Assembly (NCBI GenBank): GCA_963826795.1
Contig: CAWGYT010000020.1
Span: 62,001-126,000 of the forward strand
Length of the DNA: 64,000 bases
Reading direction: 5' to 3'
Source: CAWGYT01 sp963826795
Lineage (GTDB): Bacteria; Planctomycetota; Planctomycetia; Pirellulales; Pirellulaceae
Positions 22,334 to 33,090 of this stretch are shown one piece after another. Positions within the stretch are counted from its first letter, which is position 1; each line of letters starts with the position of its first letter. The position numbers and the translations under genes are program-made. The notes beneath the pieces are model-generated. The model saw only the letters and a list, made by a program, of their open reading frames with translations, did no database searches and had not been told where the DNA came from.

Positions 22334-22413
22334 ATTGAGGTAGGGAAGCCGCATTGGTTTGCGCCCCCCACTGAACCAGACTGGCGGATCTCCCGCATCC
22401 GGCTCTCCAGACG
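22334..22413 (-). ncRNA. Group II intron domain V-VI remnant
   Basis: On the minus strand, GAGCCGGATGCGGGAGATCC continues to a CAGTCTGGTTC arm (about 22377-22410). This matches the bacterial domain V pattern: AGC catalytic triad, GCGG/CCGC stem, GNRA loop GAGA, and a closing arm paired through G-U wobbles. A GC-rich stem with CTTCCCTACCTCAATC resembling domain VI and the 3' end follows. No reverse transcriptase is present; about 100 bp upstream in the intron sense the sequence is cut by core repeats (22518-22547). It is a truncated 3' end. Confidence 0.5.
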
Positions 22414-22515
22414 GTTGTTACCTGCAACAAGATTGGCGTTCACGGGCGTAGGCTGCGGTCATCCTAAACAACCCAAGCCCCGCGAAGGAGGTGTTGCGAT
22501 ATTCGATATGTAGGC

Positions 22516-22574
22516 AAGTAGACCGTCTGGGCAAGTAGACCGTCTGGATACCCTCGTCCTGGATATCCTCGTCC
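22516..22574. repeat. Two adjacent GTAGACCGTCT cores, word GGATACC/GGATATCC
   Basis: Cores lie at 22518 and 22535, the first spaced by the word GGCAAGTA, itself duplicated around the core. They are followed by GGATACCCTCGTCCTGGATATCCTCGTCC. They join the intron remnant to the IS4 remnant. Confidence 0.8.
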
Positions 22575-22686
22575 CCACCGGGTGCAGTCGTTCCAGCAGC
22601 GGCACCAATTTGTCGAAATACTTAAGCCCTTGGACGTCCTGTGACGCGATCTTCTTGCCAGCTTTTCGCTTCCGCCGAGACGACAT
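22575..22686 (-). pseudogene. N-terminal fragment of an IS4-type transposase
   Basis: From ATG 22686 the frame reads MSSRRKRKAGKKIASQDVQG then LKYFDKLVPLLERLHPVG. This is the usual start of a group of planctomycete IS4-family transposases (recalled). After about 37 residues it runs directly into the GGATATCC/GGATACC repeat words and the core, so everything downstream is lost. Confidence 0.55.
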
Positions 22687-22796
22687 GGACCGCTTCCTGC
22701 CAAAACGACACACCTTGACGCACGGCGCTTTGAAGGCGCAATTGCCATGTCAAAGTAAGCGAAATGAGGCTAGTAAAAAGTGGGCCGAACAGGATT

Positions 22797-23122
22797 GAGA
22801 CCGTCTGGGTTCGTTGTCACCCGTGGCCCCCGTCGCGCCGTAGCCCCCGTCGCGCAGACGGGGGGCGGACCCGTCCCCCAGCCGATTTCGCCATGCAGGC
22901 CTCGCATCCACGCCGCGCCACCCCCGCGCTCCGCGAGCGGGGGCTACGCAATGGGGACTGCGGCGCGTCGGACGCGACACAGCAGGCCCATCAAACCGAG
23001 CGTGAGGGCCGGCGCGGAGACGCGAACTCAGCGCGAACTCAGCGCGAACTCACGCGAGCGCCACGCGAACTCACGCGAACTCAGACGGTCTACTTCCGCG
23101 ACAGCGAACTCAGACGGTCTAC
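22797..23122. repeat. ~200-bp dispersed repeat bounded by inverted cores
   Basis: GAGACCGTCTGG (22797) opens the segment. About 190 bp (22808-22998, containing CCCCCGTCGCGCAGACGGGG and CATGCAGGCCTCGCATCCAC) match 37548-37755. GCGAACTCA words repeated at least five times lead into two closing cores (23083-23093 and 23112-23122). Confidence 0.75.
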
Positions 23123-23190
23123 TTCCGTGCCCTCATCGGCGCCGGTCACGCCTGGGGCTTCCCAGTGCTGCCGAATGACTCTGGAGCCTA
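23123..23190. repeat. ~70-bp module, copy 1
   Basis: The module between GTCTAC and the next core (TAGGCCGTCT, a variant) reads TTCCGTGCCCTCATC ... GCTGCCGAATGACTCTGGAG. It recurs at 23546-23612 with a few differences. Confidence 0.75.
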
Positions 23191-23229
23191 TAGGCCGTCT
23201 CGGACTTCCGCTTTGGACTTGCGGACTGC

Positions 23230-23545
23230 GTAGACCGTCTTGGACTTGCGGACTGTCTTGGACTTGCGGACTGCCCTGATAGCTGACTTCCCGTTCGCTC
23301 GACCGCTGGCGTCGGCGCGGAGTCGCTTACTCTCCCTCGGGAGAGGTGACAGCGCCACGTCTCCGCACCGCGTTTCTTCTTCGTTCCTACTCCAACCGCG
23401 CAAAAGAGCAACCGCACCCCGTCCCTTCTCCCCAGCGCGGGAGAAGGTGGCCGAAGGCCGGATGAGGGGGCCCCACCCCCTGCTCAGCAGCTCGCCGGCC
23501 AAACTCAGGCCAAACTCAGGCCGACGCCAAACTCAGACGGTCTAC
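23230..23545. repeat. Core-bounded segment with GGGAGAAGGTGGCC-type repeat
   Basis: It opens with GTAGACCGTCT (23230) plus TGGACTTGCGGACTG repeats and closes with AGACGGTCTAC (23535-23545) preceded by CCAAACTCAG repeats. It encloses a CTCCCTCGGGAGAGG hairpin and the GGGAGAAGGTGGCC...CCGGATGAGGGGG repeat, related to the array at 59.5-60.4 kb. Confidence 0.7.
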
Positions 23546-23612
23546 TTTCGTGCCCTCATCACGGCCGGTCACGCCTGCGGCTCCCCTGTGCTGCCGAATG
23601 ACTCTGGAGCCT
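23546..23612. repeat. ~70-bp module, copy 2
   Basis: Second copy of the 23123-23190 module, again lying exactly between a closing core (GTCTAC) and an opening core (GTAGAC). Confidence 0.75.
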
Positions 23613-23762
23613 GTAGACCGTCTTGGACTTGTTGGACTTGCGGACTGGGGCTGGCGCTTGTAGACCGTCTGGATACCCGGTCCTGGATACCCGCTTGTCT
23701 GGATACCCTGACGGTGGTAGGCAAGTAGACCGTCTGGATACCTGGTCTGGATACCTGGATAC
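23613..23762. repeat. Three GTAGACCGTCT cores with TTGGACTTG and GGATACC words
   Basis: Cores lie at 23613, 23660 and 23725. The first is followed by TTGGACTTG repeats; the others by GGATACC repeated at least six times with small spacers. The last GGATACC runs straight into the TPR coding frame. Confidence 0.8.
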
Positions 23763-24989
23763 CTCTCCGCGCGAGGCTTGCTCAGGAATCGGGAGATCCG
23801 GAGGGGTCGCTGGAACAACTGCATGCGGTCCCGCCGGACACGTTCCCAGATCCGCGAGTTTTCAAACAACGGGGCATCGCCCTCGTCAAGTTGCGCAGGT
23901 TCAGCGACGGACAGGATGCCTTCGACCAAGCGCTCCAGCAGGATCCTTGTGACGCGATGGCGTGGTTGGGGCGTGCTCATTGCTGTTTACGTCAGGGGGC
24001 ACATCAGGATGCCGCTGATGCAGCGTTGCGGGCGGCTCGGTTTTGACTTCACCTTGGCAAGGGCGCACTTTACCCTGGGACTTGCCTTGCGACGATTGGC
24101 AGAACCGGAGCGGGCGGAGCAGGCCCTGCTGACGGCGTTACGGTTCGCACCTGGGTTGGCTGCCGCCCACCGACTACTCAGCCGCTGGCACCGTCAGGAT
24201 GGCAACACACACCTTGCGAACTTGCATATGATGCAGTCGGCTCAAATTCTCAAGAACCGCGAACGAAAGGAGCCGCGACTGGCGGAGATTCGTCGACAGT
24301 CGAAGCTGCGTAAACTTGAACGGACATGTGCGGAAGAGTCGCTTCCAACGAACAAGACTGATCAACCTTCGAGCGTCGCGCCACCGCGTTCCGACACCCG
24401 GCAGCCGGCGATTCAGAAAGGCCACGAATTTCTGGTGGTTTCCGGATTACCCCGATCTGGCACGTCGCTCATGATGCAAATGCTTCAGGCTGCTGGCGTG
24501 CCACTGATGATCGACGGTGTACGCACTGCCGACGAGCACAACGCGGAAGGTTACTTCGAGTGGGCAGCCTGTGTCCGCCTGCGTCAGGAGCCGGAGTTGC
24601 TGGAGCAAGCGGCGGGAAAAGCCATCAAGATTGTCTCGATCTTGATTCCCAGCCTGCCGGTACGACACCGGTACAAGGTGCTCTTGATGCGGCGGCCGGT
24701 GCTCGAAGTTGCCCGCTCGCAACTCGTCATGCGGCACGGCCGCACGCCGAAGCTGGCAGACGTCGAGAAAACGGCTGCCGTTCTTGAAAAGCACTTGCAA
24801 GCGACACTCGAAATTCTGCGGATGTCACCGCAAGTCGAATTGCTGGAAGTTGACTATCCCGCACTCGTCGATAGAGCCGAGCTTGTCGTGCCGAATCTCG
24901 CCACTTTCATTGGTGCCAGTCGCACTCCATGCGCCAACGCGATGTGGAAAGTCGTGCGGCCTGACCTCCGCCATCAGGTGTCGCCGTAG
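23763..24989 (+). pseudogene. 5'-truncated TPR-sulfotransferase protein
   Basis: The frame starts inside the GGATACC repeats with no start codon of its own: RARLAQESGDPEGSLEQLHAVPPDTFPDPR, then TPR-like helices (FSDGQDAFDQALQQDPCDAMAWLGRAHC). It shifts frame near 24043 at a TTTT run (AARF to DFTLARAHFTLGLALRR) and ends in a sulfotransferase domain with the PAPS-binding loop GLPRSGTSLMMQML and the conserved LLMRRPVLEVARSQ. Homologues, from recall, fuse an alkaline-phosphatase-like or TPR region to the sulfotransferase; that N-terminal part is missing here. The stop at 24989 lies 13 bp before another core-like site (25002). Confidence 0.75.
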
Positions 24990-25472
24990 CCGGGTCGGCA
25001 AGTAGACGGTCTGGGTCCGCTTCCGTCTGGATCCCCTCGTCGCCGAGACCACGAACACGGACCTTGGGGCGATGGGCCGTAGAGTCGCCTCGGCCGCAAC
25101 CAACAAGACCTCCAACCGCTCGGTGACGGCGGACGACCATGGAAAGTGCAGCGGCTCAGCTGGATGCGGTGGTTACCGTCGCGATCGGCCGGGAGGGCGA
25201 GAGCTGGATGAAATGGCGATCATGGGGGCAACGCAAGCGTGCTCCCCCACGACCACCGAACGCGTCGTTACTGCGACGCAGCAACTGCGATCGATGTCGA
25301 TCCTCCCTGAATCGGCCGCTGAAGACGCTTCTGAGCGGAACCCGATCAGGTGTCTGGGGTTAAATGCAGGCGGCAAAATGCCGCCGATAGTCTGAAATAC
25401 TTCTGTCGGACGGGACAACGCAACGAGTGCCAGTTTACGTGTCCACGTTTCTTAATTTGAGAGGAGTGTAAG
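24990..25472. other. Intergenic with a core variant and a small hairpin
   Basis: GTAGACGGTCTGGG (25002-25015), a core with the centre base inverted, is followed by a CCGTCTGGATCC partial repeat. GGCGGC-AAAAT-GCCGCC (25369-25385) is a perfect small hairpin without a T-run. No gene is recognised. Confidence 0.45.
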
Positions 25473-26186
25473 ATGATAAGTCGAATGCGAGGTGTGGCCG
25501 TGGCGCTGCTAGTATCGGCGTTGGGAGCGGCTTTGGCTGCTTCCGCTACAGCCCAGGCCCCCGCAGGGCAACGAGGGCAAGGACGCGGGTCGGGAATGGG
25601 GCGAGACAGTCTACTGGGCTTGCTGCAAATCGAGCAGGTCCAGGCGGAGTTGAAGTTGACCGACGAGGTGGCTGCGAAGGTCACCGAGCTCAGGGGGACG
25701 CTGGGAGCGGAGATGCGAGAAAAGTCGACGGCCCTGAGAAGTATTGAGGATCGACAGGAGCGGCGCACCAAGATGACCGAGTTGAGCGATGAGTTTGACG
25801 GGAAGGCCCGCGAACAGCTTCGCACGGTGCTTTCTCAGGAGCAGATGATGCGGCTGTATCAGATCCGCATGCAGGTCCGCCCGGCAGCGGATAGCCTCGC
25901 GAATCAGTGGGTCGCCGGCAGGCTCCAACTGACGGAAGAACAACGGCAGCAACTTGCCGACATTACCAAAGACTTTGTGGCCCAACAGTCGGAATTGCGC
26001 GGCAGCATGCGCAACGCAACCGAGGAGCAGCGGACGGAGGTCACTCAAAAGCTTCGCGCGATCCGCAGCGACGCGGATGAGAAAGTTCTGGGCGTGCTCA
26101 GCCAAGAGCAACGGGACGCTTTCGAGCAGATGAAAGGCGAGAAAATCGAGTTGCCGACCCGGCGCGGTCGACGGCAGACATCTTAA
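25473..26186 (+). CDS. Exported Spy/CpxP-like protein
   Basis: The 237-residue protein has a signal peptide (MISRMRGVAVALLVSALGAALAASATAQA), a Gly/Arg-rich linker and then a highly helical region with two similar halves. LLQIEQVQAELKLTDEVAAKVTEL...LSQEQMMRLYQI is echoed by LQLTEEQRQQLADITKDF...LSQEQRDAFEQM. This is the LTxxQ-like pattern of Spy/CpxP periplasmic proteins, which act as chaperones or stress sensors in proteobacteria; the planctomycete role is not established. ATG 25473 follows GAGAGGAG. Confidence 0.75.
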   Translation: MISRMRGVAVALLVSALGAALAASATAQAPAGQRGQGRGSGMGRDSLLGLLQIEQVQAELKLTDEVAAKVTELRGTLGAEMREKSTALRSIEDRQERRTKMTELSDEFDGKAREQLRTVLSQEQMMRLYQIRMQVRPAADSLANQWVAGRLQLTEEQRQQLADITKDFVAQQSELRGSMRNATEEQRTEVTQKLRAIRSDADEKVLGVLSQEQRDAFEQMKGEKIELPTRRGRRQTS

Positions 26187-26481
26187 CTGGCCCGGCGCCG
26201 ATTTTGACCGTAGCAGCATGGAACACGGGGGCCGCGCCGGTTCTCCTGCCGAGAACACCGCCGCCCCCGACAGGGGCGTTGACCGCGTCGCTGTGACGGC
26301 AACTCATCATGCGTCGGTGCGCCGTGCGATTGAGCGTACGGGAGTTCCGTTTGAAGCTGATTCGAATCTTCCCGTGACCCGATAACTCGAGAGCCGTCGG
26401 CTGTCAAGTCAATGGCTGGAAAGCGTAACCTGCAAGCTCGCTTCTCGATACCCGTAGTGCCACCTGAATCCAGGAGTTGAC
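26187..26481. other. Intergenic, nothing recognised
   Basis: This is the spacer between converging genes. GGCACTACGGG-type words and short frames are present, but no terminator-like hairpin with a T-run and no family-like coding. Confidence 0.35.
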
Positions 26482-27111
26482 TCACTGCTTAAGCAACCAC
26501 ACTTCAGCAAGGCGCGAGTGTTGGCGCCAATTGAGATGGCCTTCGTCGGTCGGACTGTCCCAGGTCAACACCAGTTTTCGATCTTGTAAGTGTGACGCCG
26601 GCACGCACACGTCTTGGATTTCGCCCATTTCGAACCTGCCGGTCGTGTCGCCGAGCCGCTCGCCATCGATGCGAATCAGGAACTTGCCATAGCCGCTCAT
26701 GCGCACTGTGTATGCCGCATCGGGATCCAGTCCCTCGTACACGACGGCTTCGGGATAATTCATCGTGGCCTGCCATGAGAGACGCGCGCGGCTCATGCCT
26801 TCGTTCCACCACCAGTGCGTGGGTAAGGCGTATGCTTCCTCGCCCGGCATGGTGAAGTAAGACTCATTTCGCTTTACGTGGGGCGATTGGTCAGGGTTGC
26901 CGACGTTGTCGTAGTAACTCCCCACGGGCGGCGTCTCCCACTCAGCAATCTCTAGGAGTCGTCGGCATCGTTGCGTCTCGGTCGTCATGCTGCGCACCTT
27001 CTTGAATTCGTCTTCCAGCCACGCCGCGGTATCATGATGGGCTTGGCCAGCCGCCGCATCGTTTTCATGCGTGCGATGTCCCCGCGTGAGCAAGTTGGAT
27101 GAGGCGCACAA
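26482..27111 (-). pseudogene. C-terminal fragment of a large secreted protein
   Basis: About 209 residues read from a non-canonical start just after a stop codon (TAG). The sequence AAWLEDEFKKVRSMTTETQRCRRLLEIAEWETPPVGSYYDNVGNPD... and WQATMNYPEAVVYEGLDPDAAYTVRMSG resembles C-terminal parts of large planctomycete secreted proteins with a beta-sandwich domain. There is no signal peptide, and the upstream part is absent: the next 30 bp lead directly to the end of the CotH/dockerin gene. It is probably truncated; function unknown. Confidence 0.5.
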
Positions 27112-27143
27112 GTGCTAGTCCGCTGATGTAAACCCATGTCATT

Positions 27144-30100
27144 CTAATCCCAAGTCAAAGCGAAAAGAGAATCCACTGCTTGAACTTCCAACTGCCGCGG
27201 GTGCGGCGGTCGATTTGGGCTGGCAGCGAACATCTCAGGATTCAAATCGGATTCCGCTCGCCGGTCTGGGACTCTTAAGGGCGGCAGCGCCTCGGCGATG
27301 TCACTGACTCGCGTGGCACCGATTGCCATTGCGAGCTCATGATAGGTGCCGGCGGCGAGTACCAACACGAAATCCGCGGTAGTGAAGTCGCCATCTCCGT
27401 CCCAGTCACCTTCTTCGAAAGTGGAGTTGCCGGGGATGTTGTCTTCGTACTCACCGGCGATGAAGACTTGGACAAGATCGGAAGAGTCAAAGCGGTCGTC
27501 GTGATTCGAATCGCCAGGCAACCGGACTTCCGATGTCCCTCCCGGCGATCCGCCCACCTGAAGGCTTGCCCGCCAACTCGCCGCCTGGTTCCATCGGGTC
27601 ACATCAGCGCTGGCCGCGTCGATGATTTCGAGCGTGAATCCAGCGCCGTCGGTTGCTGGATACCATGCGTCACTGTAGGTGAATTGCTGAATCACTTCAG
27701 TACCTGCCATGACGGTAATCCGTTCTCCGCTGTTGCTGAGTCCGCCCGTCCACTGGCCGGCCACCGGCTGATCATCGCCGTAGCGATCAGTGAATGCGGA
27801 CACGTCTTCTACGATCACGACTCGTCCACCCGGGGCCAGCTGATGAACCGAGCCAGCACAAAATCGAATGTCACACCAACCGACTGGCCGTCAATCAACG
27901 TCTGCTCGAAGTGCACATTGCGAAGATCGATTCGCTGGTTCGAGATATTCACAAGTTCAATGAACTCGAAATCGTCCTGGTCGTTGTGTCCCGCGTCGAT
28001 CTCGGCCGGTGTGGGGGCTTGCGGGTGGTAATTGATTTCGGCGATCCGCAGGTTTGCAGCGCTCGCGGGTACGGAGTCGACGATGAAGCTGGCGTCATCC
28101 ACCGCCGACCACTGGTCGCCATCGAGCACTCGAAACCGGACGGTGGCGGAGTCGATCAACCGAAAAGGAGCAGTGTATTGCAGCGCTTGCGGGTTAACTT
28201 CACCGCCTGGCAGACGCGGATCGCTGCCGTCCGTCGTGTAGTAGACCGTGCCTTCGGGCGCGGTCACTTCGACAGCGAAGTTGCTCGGCACAATTCCGCC
28301 TCGCTGATTCAGCGTCGGCACGTCGACTGACGGGTACAAGCCGCGTTCGCGAAACTGCTGGATCATGAATTCCGTGCGCGTCGGAAAGAACGTGTTGAGC
28401 AATCGATCACGTTCGGCGACCCATTCCTCGTCGCGCGTGTAGGGTTTTGCCCGACGGTTATCTCCCCACCGCGCCGACTCCGCCACAATCGCCTCTTCGA
28501 CTTGTGCGGAGCGCTCCATCCAGCGAGACGCCGCGGGCGTCGGCGTCAGGGCCCCCTCGTTGAACAAGTGCAATTGGACGCGATCGGCGAAACGTACTTG
28601 AAATTCGGGAAACTGAATTAGTTTGCGGTAGAGTAACCCGAGTTGGCCACCCAGATTGTCCATGTTCGTTTCCGTCGGCCCGTAGAATGTCATCTCCGTG
28701 TCATTTTGAAAGAACTGGTACTTCGCACCTGGTTTGTTTTCTCGAGCCGCCCACCAATTGTGATCGGGCCAGTCGACGTTGCCTGCATAAAAGTTGACCA
28801 TCATGTAGTCAATAAAGTTGTCGACATCCAAGTACTGCACCGTGGTCTCGTAATCACGGCTCGAAATTAGTTGTCCCCAGACCGGGTCGGGCCCCAACTC
28901 TCCCTTCCAACCACTGCTGCCGTTATTGATGTACCACTGATCCGGGTCTCCCCCCTGGTAATCCGCCTGGAAGTTGCCGTCCGGGCGCTCGAACGGCGCA
29001 TAGAGCCCCCAATACAGCCCGTTCAGATAGAGGTGCGCATAGGTGCCATGCGTGGTCACGTAGCCCATGTCCCCCATCGTATCCCGGCTCCAGTGCTCAC
29101 GGATATACTGAGCTCGAATGCCGTCCGTGTACAAGTAAGAATGGTCGGCACGACCTTTGAGGACAATGCTGTTGAAGCTGGTGACATTTGTGTCGTCAAA
29201 CAGCGGATACTCCAGCTTTGTCGGCCCCCCGGTGGGCAGGTCGTCGGGTCCGTAGCTGTCCTTGAACAACAGCCGGAAGCCACGCTTGGCGATATTGTTG
29301 CGGGCCCAATTCGAGCCGGCGATGCGGATCGCACTGTTCACCTGAAAGCCCTGGCTTCCGTCGGGGTAAATGAGTTCCACCGATGCGAGTCGCTCCCAAT
29401 CAAGACCCTGGCCGACCGGATTTTGCAGGATTCCGCGTGGCCCGAACAAGTGCTCCTTGTCCATCACGATCGAAATCGTGGGAATCGCCTTGAGGTCGTT
29501 CTCAAGTTCCGCGCGGTAGGGGCCGACGACGTCCGGGTCCATCTCGTAATCGGGTCGGAATCCTCCCCAACTGGCGGAATCGGTCGGCCACCCTGGCGGA
29601 ATCGCCGGTTGATCGATCACGTCGACCAAAAAGATGTACGTCTGCGTGTCGATACCAGACGGCAAGAAATCATCCTTGATGACGGCAGAGCGCAGGGTGG
29701 TCGTCGCGGACACGCGGACGGTCGTCGAGGGCGTTACGGCTGAGCTCGCCGCGGGCACGACGATCCCGTTGGTCGACGACGGAGGACTGCCATCGGTCGT
29801 GTAGACAATCGTGCTGCCCACGGTGTCCGTGGTCAGGTCCACGTCGAAGGGCTGATCGAAAAAGCCCCGACCCACGCTGGCCCTGACGGGGGCGGAGAAG
29901 CCGGCGTAGGAAACCAACCCGTTGGGGCGACCCGGCGACGGCGTTTCGAAGTAGCGTCCAAGCTCGGATTCGATCGCCGTTGGGTGCTGCGCGTGCAGTT
30001 CGGCGACAATCAGGAAATCGTTCGAGGTGAGGCTGGTGTTCATGCCCTGAATCGCCAGGACATTGCTGCCTTCGCGCAACAGCCCAACCCACTCCGAGAC

Positions 30101-31063
30101 ATCAAACGCCTCGAAGGTTCGCGCCGCCGAATTGGGATGCGTTGTGGTGGCGTCGGAGTTCCAAGCGAGCGGTTCTGGGGCGTTACGCCGCGCCACCTCC
30201 TGCCCATTCAAGTAGGCGACAAATCCGTCGTCATACTTGATGTTCAGTTCAAGATCGTAGCAGGCGGCCGGGTTGTCCAAGGTAAACGGAATTCGGACGT
30301 ACGCCGTCGCATTGTTCCCCAGCATTTGTGCTTTGATGTCAGTGCCGATCAGTTCCGCGAAACCGCTCGTGCCGTTGTCGAACCCGACTCCGCCCGTGCC
30401 GCTGAGCCACGCTGTATCGTCGAAGTCCACTCCCGTCCAACTCGTTCCCAACTGGTCTGCTCCGTTGTCCGTCGTGGGCACAAGCGTTCGCAGCGGCGAC
30501 GTCGACTCAACTAGCGTGGTTGTCACTCCGCCCTGTGGAATTCCGAAGGCTCGATCCGGCGGCAAGGGAAGGAACTGCGGAGCGAACTCGAAGGCCACCC
30601 TTGCTTGGTCGGCCTCAACCAAACCCAGATACTCGCCGGCCTTGCGCAGTCGAAAGTTCGTGTGCAAGGGTGCCGCCGGGTCGGTCCGGTCCTTGCCCGA
30701 CGCAAAGACGACCAGATGTTCCTCCGGCTGAATCGTCACCGCCGGGAACGTCCATCTGGTCGGGTCGGCCGCCTCGTCGGTCAGGTGCCAGCCGTTGAGA
30801 TCAGCTGGCAGATCACCCGCATTGTAAAGTTCGATCCAGTCTGATCGGTCGCCGTCCTCATCTTTCAGGCCGTGCTCATTGTCGGCGACAACCTCGGTGA
30901 TCAGAACCCGTGCGTCCAGCAAAACGCGTGGCTCAAGGTGCTCTACTCCCAACGCAGCATGCGATCGACTGCGTCGCCCGTTTCTCAGTCGCGTCGACCG
31001 AAGCAAGGGGCGCTTTTGATGAAAGGATGGAGATTTCACGAGTTCTTCCCACCGCGGAGGCAA
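27144..31063 (-). CDS. Secreted LTD-CotH kinase-dockerin protein, one frameshift
   Basis: The N-terminus carries the planctomycete leader motif VEHLEPRVLLDA, then a lamin-tail domain (LITEVVADNEHGLKDEDGD, DWIELYNAGDLPADLNGWHL). A beta-sandwich insert follows, then a CotH-type kinase-like domain (IPTISIVMDKEHLFGP, RGFRLLFKD, YLNGLYWGLYAPFERPD, NFIDYMMVNFYAGNVDW). Next are a chitobiase-like segment (YYTTDGSDPRLPGG) and a second lamin-tail repeat. Near 27835 the frame shifts one base and continues LAPGGRVVIVEDVSAFTDRYG to a dockerin-like pair (PGDSNHDDRFDSSDLVQVF, EGDWDGDGDFTTADFVLVL) and a tail ending QAVDSLFALTWD. The total is about 1306 residues. The likely start is TTG 31063 or GTG 31039. 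It is a cell-surface protein; its partner is unknown. Confidence 0.8.
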
Positions 31064-31229
31064 CGATTGACGGAGCTCGAGTTCGGGAGACCCCGTTGCG
31101 GTTTCCCAGCACTCGCTGTCACAGGCCGTATCATACCGTCAGGTCGCCCCAACCGAGTCAATTTACTGCAAACTGACTTTGGGCCGGCATGCCCGTGGGG
31201 TGGGAATTCAACCGTGCGGCCAGCTCCGG

Positions 31230-31425
31230 TTAAGTCGCGGCCACAGCCGCGATTTTCCGGCGAACCAGCATCACCCATCCGATCCCCAGCTTGAGAACGC
31301 GGGGCGTTTCGGGGACCCTGGCAATCATCTTCGCCGTTTCGGCGTAAGTAATCCTGATTTCCGCCTTCGAAATAGCCTTATCTACAATCCGGGTCCAATC
31401 TGACAACGGCTGAGTTTCGCTACGT
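31230..31425 (-). pseudogene. Short C-terminal coding fragment, unidentified
   Basis: An open minus-strand frame ending at TAA 31230-31232 reads SDWTRIVDKAISKAEIRITY then AETAKMIARVPETPRVLKLG and IGWVMLVRRKIAA. It has natural composition and a plausible hydrophobic helix but no obvious start, and it abuts the IS630 remnant. The family is not recognised; it is probably the leftover end of a gene disrupted by the insertion sequence. Confidence 0.35.
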
Positions 31426-31890
31426 TCAGGTTGAACGCTCCTCGTTCCCCGAACCCTCGTCGCTCGCGTTGACTGGACTCAGGGCACTGGAGCTGGTCTG
31501 CTGGATTCGTGGCAATTGACTTTGCCAACCTTGTCCCATGAGCCGGTTCAAAGGACAGTCGGCCGTCTCTCCCCGAGGACTCACTTCTGGCCGACGGTTC
31601 GGTTCTGAAGCCTCATCGGCATGCGTGTTTCTGTTGTCTGTGCGATATTCCACCAGCCCCGCCAGTCCTTCCTCGACAAATCGATCGGCAACTCGGTAAA
31701 CTTGGGTAGGAGTCGCCCAGCGCGCTTGTCCGACGCCTCCTGCGCGGTTCCCGGCCAGCAAACCCAGCACGACGGCCTGGTGAGCTCGGCGCACTGCACT
31801 CACCGTGCCTTTGGCTCGACTCCGCGCCACGAGACGCTCGGGTCGTGCCCACGACTTCCCGGACTCCAACATCGTTTCCTCGACCTTCAT
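31426..31890 (-). pseudogene. IS630-type transposase N-terminal fragment
   Basis: The frame contains AVRRAHQAVVLGLLAG and ATPTQVYRVADRFVEEGLAG followed by LVEYRTDNR. This is the helix-turn-helix DNA-binding region of IS630/Tc1-type transposases. The DDE catalytic domain is missing and the downstream part is low-complexity. The remnant is about 155 codons against the usual ~350. Confidence 0.6.
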
Positions 31891-32009
31891 GAGGAGTTCC
31901 TTTCAGTCGCGGGTTCGAACCGAAGCGATATCTAGCTCCTCCTTTCTTCATGGCTCCCAGGCCTGCGCAAGGCGATCCAGTAACACTCTGCAGAAAGGTG
32001 CTTCACATC

Positions 32010-32943
32010 ATGTCGCGACTTCTCTTCGCAATCCTGCTGGCCTTCACACCAACGTCGGTCGCGTTTGCCGGTGATTCCGTGAAGGTCTTCATTCTCGCCG
32101 GCCAGTCGAACATGGAGGGACACGGTAAAGTCGACGCGGAGCCCAAGGCAAACGAAGGTCGGGGCTCGCTGGAGTGGCTTGTCGAGAATCCTGCCACGGC
32201 CCCTAAGTTCAAGCATCTAGTCGACGAGCATGACCAATGGATATCGCGCGAGGATGTACAGATCTGGTATCTCGGTCGCAAAGGAAACCTCGCGCCAGGT
32301 TTCGGATTCCGTGAAGGGTATATCGGACCTGAACTGGGCTTTGGCTTTGTCGTGGGCGATAGATTCGAGGACCCCGTGCTGTTGATCAAGCTCGCCTGGG
32401 GCGGCAAGAGCCTGGCCAAGGATTTTCGCCCGCCATCGTCCGGCGGCGAAGTCGGCCCTTACTACGAAGAACTGCTCCAACTGACAAAGGAAGTGCTCCG
32501 CGACGCGAACTCCATTTTTCCCCAGTACGCCGACCGTCCGTTGGAACTGGTCGGCTTTGGCTGGCATCAGGGCTGGAATGATCGCGTGAACCAGGCGTTC
32601 AACGACGAGTACGAGCAGAATCTGGCCAACTTTATTCGCGACATCCGCAAAGACCTGCACGCGCACCAACCTGCCATTCGTGATCGCCGAGACCGGCATG
32701 AGCGGCCACGAGGAAAAACACCCCCGCGCGATATCCTTGATGAAAGCCCAAGCAGCCGTCGCCAGATACGACGAGTTTCAGGGAAACGTTGCCTTCGTGG
32801 GCACTCGCGATTTCTTTCGGCCAAAGGAAGCATCGCCGTCCGCGCAGGCATATCACTGGAACAACAACGCGGAGACGCACTATCTGATCGGCGAAGGAAT
32901 GGGCAACGCAATGGTGGAATTGATCTTCAAACCGTCGAAATAG
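32010..32943 (+). CDS. Secreted sialate-O-acetylesterase-like carbohydrate esterase, one frameshift
   Basis: ATG 32010 follows AGAAAGG and opens a signal peptide (MSRLLFAILLAFTPTSVAFAG). The SASA/SGNH-like domain shows the nucleophile block KVFILAGQSNMEG, a KLAWGGKSL block and GFGWHQGWND, the usual site of the catalytic Asp/His region. Near 32675 the frame shifts by one base and continues NLPFVIAETGMSGHEEKHPRA ... YHWNNNAETHYLIGEGMG to the stop at 32941-32943. With the shift repaired it is about 311 residues, normal for the family. It would deacetylate acylated polysaccharides outside the cytoplasm. Confidence 0.8.
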
Positions 32944-32999
32944 GGTGTGACGTGAAAACTCTCGACGCGACTCCAAGACAGTCGGCATTCGCTCTGGCA

Positions 33000-33090
33000 A
33001 AGTGGGGCGGTCGAGACGCAGCGGATGCGATTCCACGGTGTCGGACGCGCGGCGATTACCCGCATGCGCAGAACGCGGCGTGCTGGGCGC
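33000..33090. repeat. Diverged copy of the 36-38 kb module
   Basis: GGTCGAGACGCAGCGGATGC and the following ~70 bp resemble GGGCGAGACGCAGCGGATGC found four times between 36.4 and 38.0 kb. No core repeat is present next to this copy. Confidence 0.55.

Noticed and set aside
22764..23728. Open frames through the 22.8-23.7 kb repeats
   Set aside because: They follow repeat words and change content with repeat phase; no ribosome sites and no conserved domain.
22518..23762. Integron attC-like cassette array
   Set aside because: No GTTRRRY/RYYYAAC core pair and no integrase; the core here is AGACCGTCT.
31235..31256. TCGCGGC-CACA-GCCGCGA followed by TTTT on the plus strand as an intrinsic terminator
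   Set aside because: No plus-strand gene ends before it, and it overlaps a minus-strand coding fragment; the T-run is only four bases.
31905..31925. GGGTTCGAACC resembling a tRNA T-arm
   Set aside because: No acceptor, D or anticodon arms fit around it.
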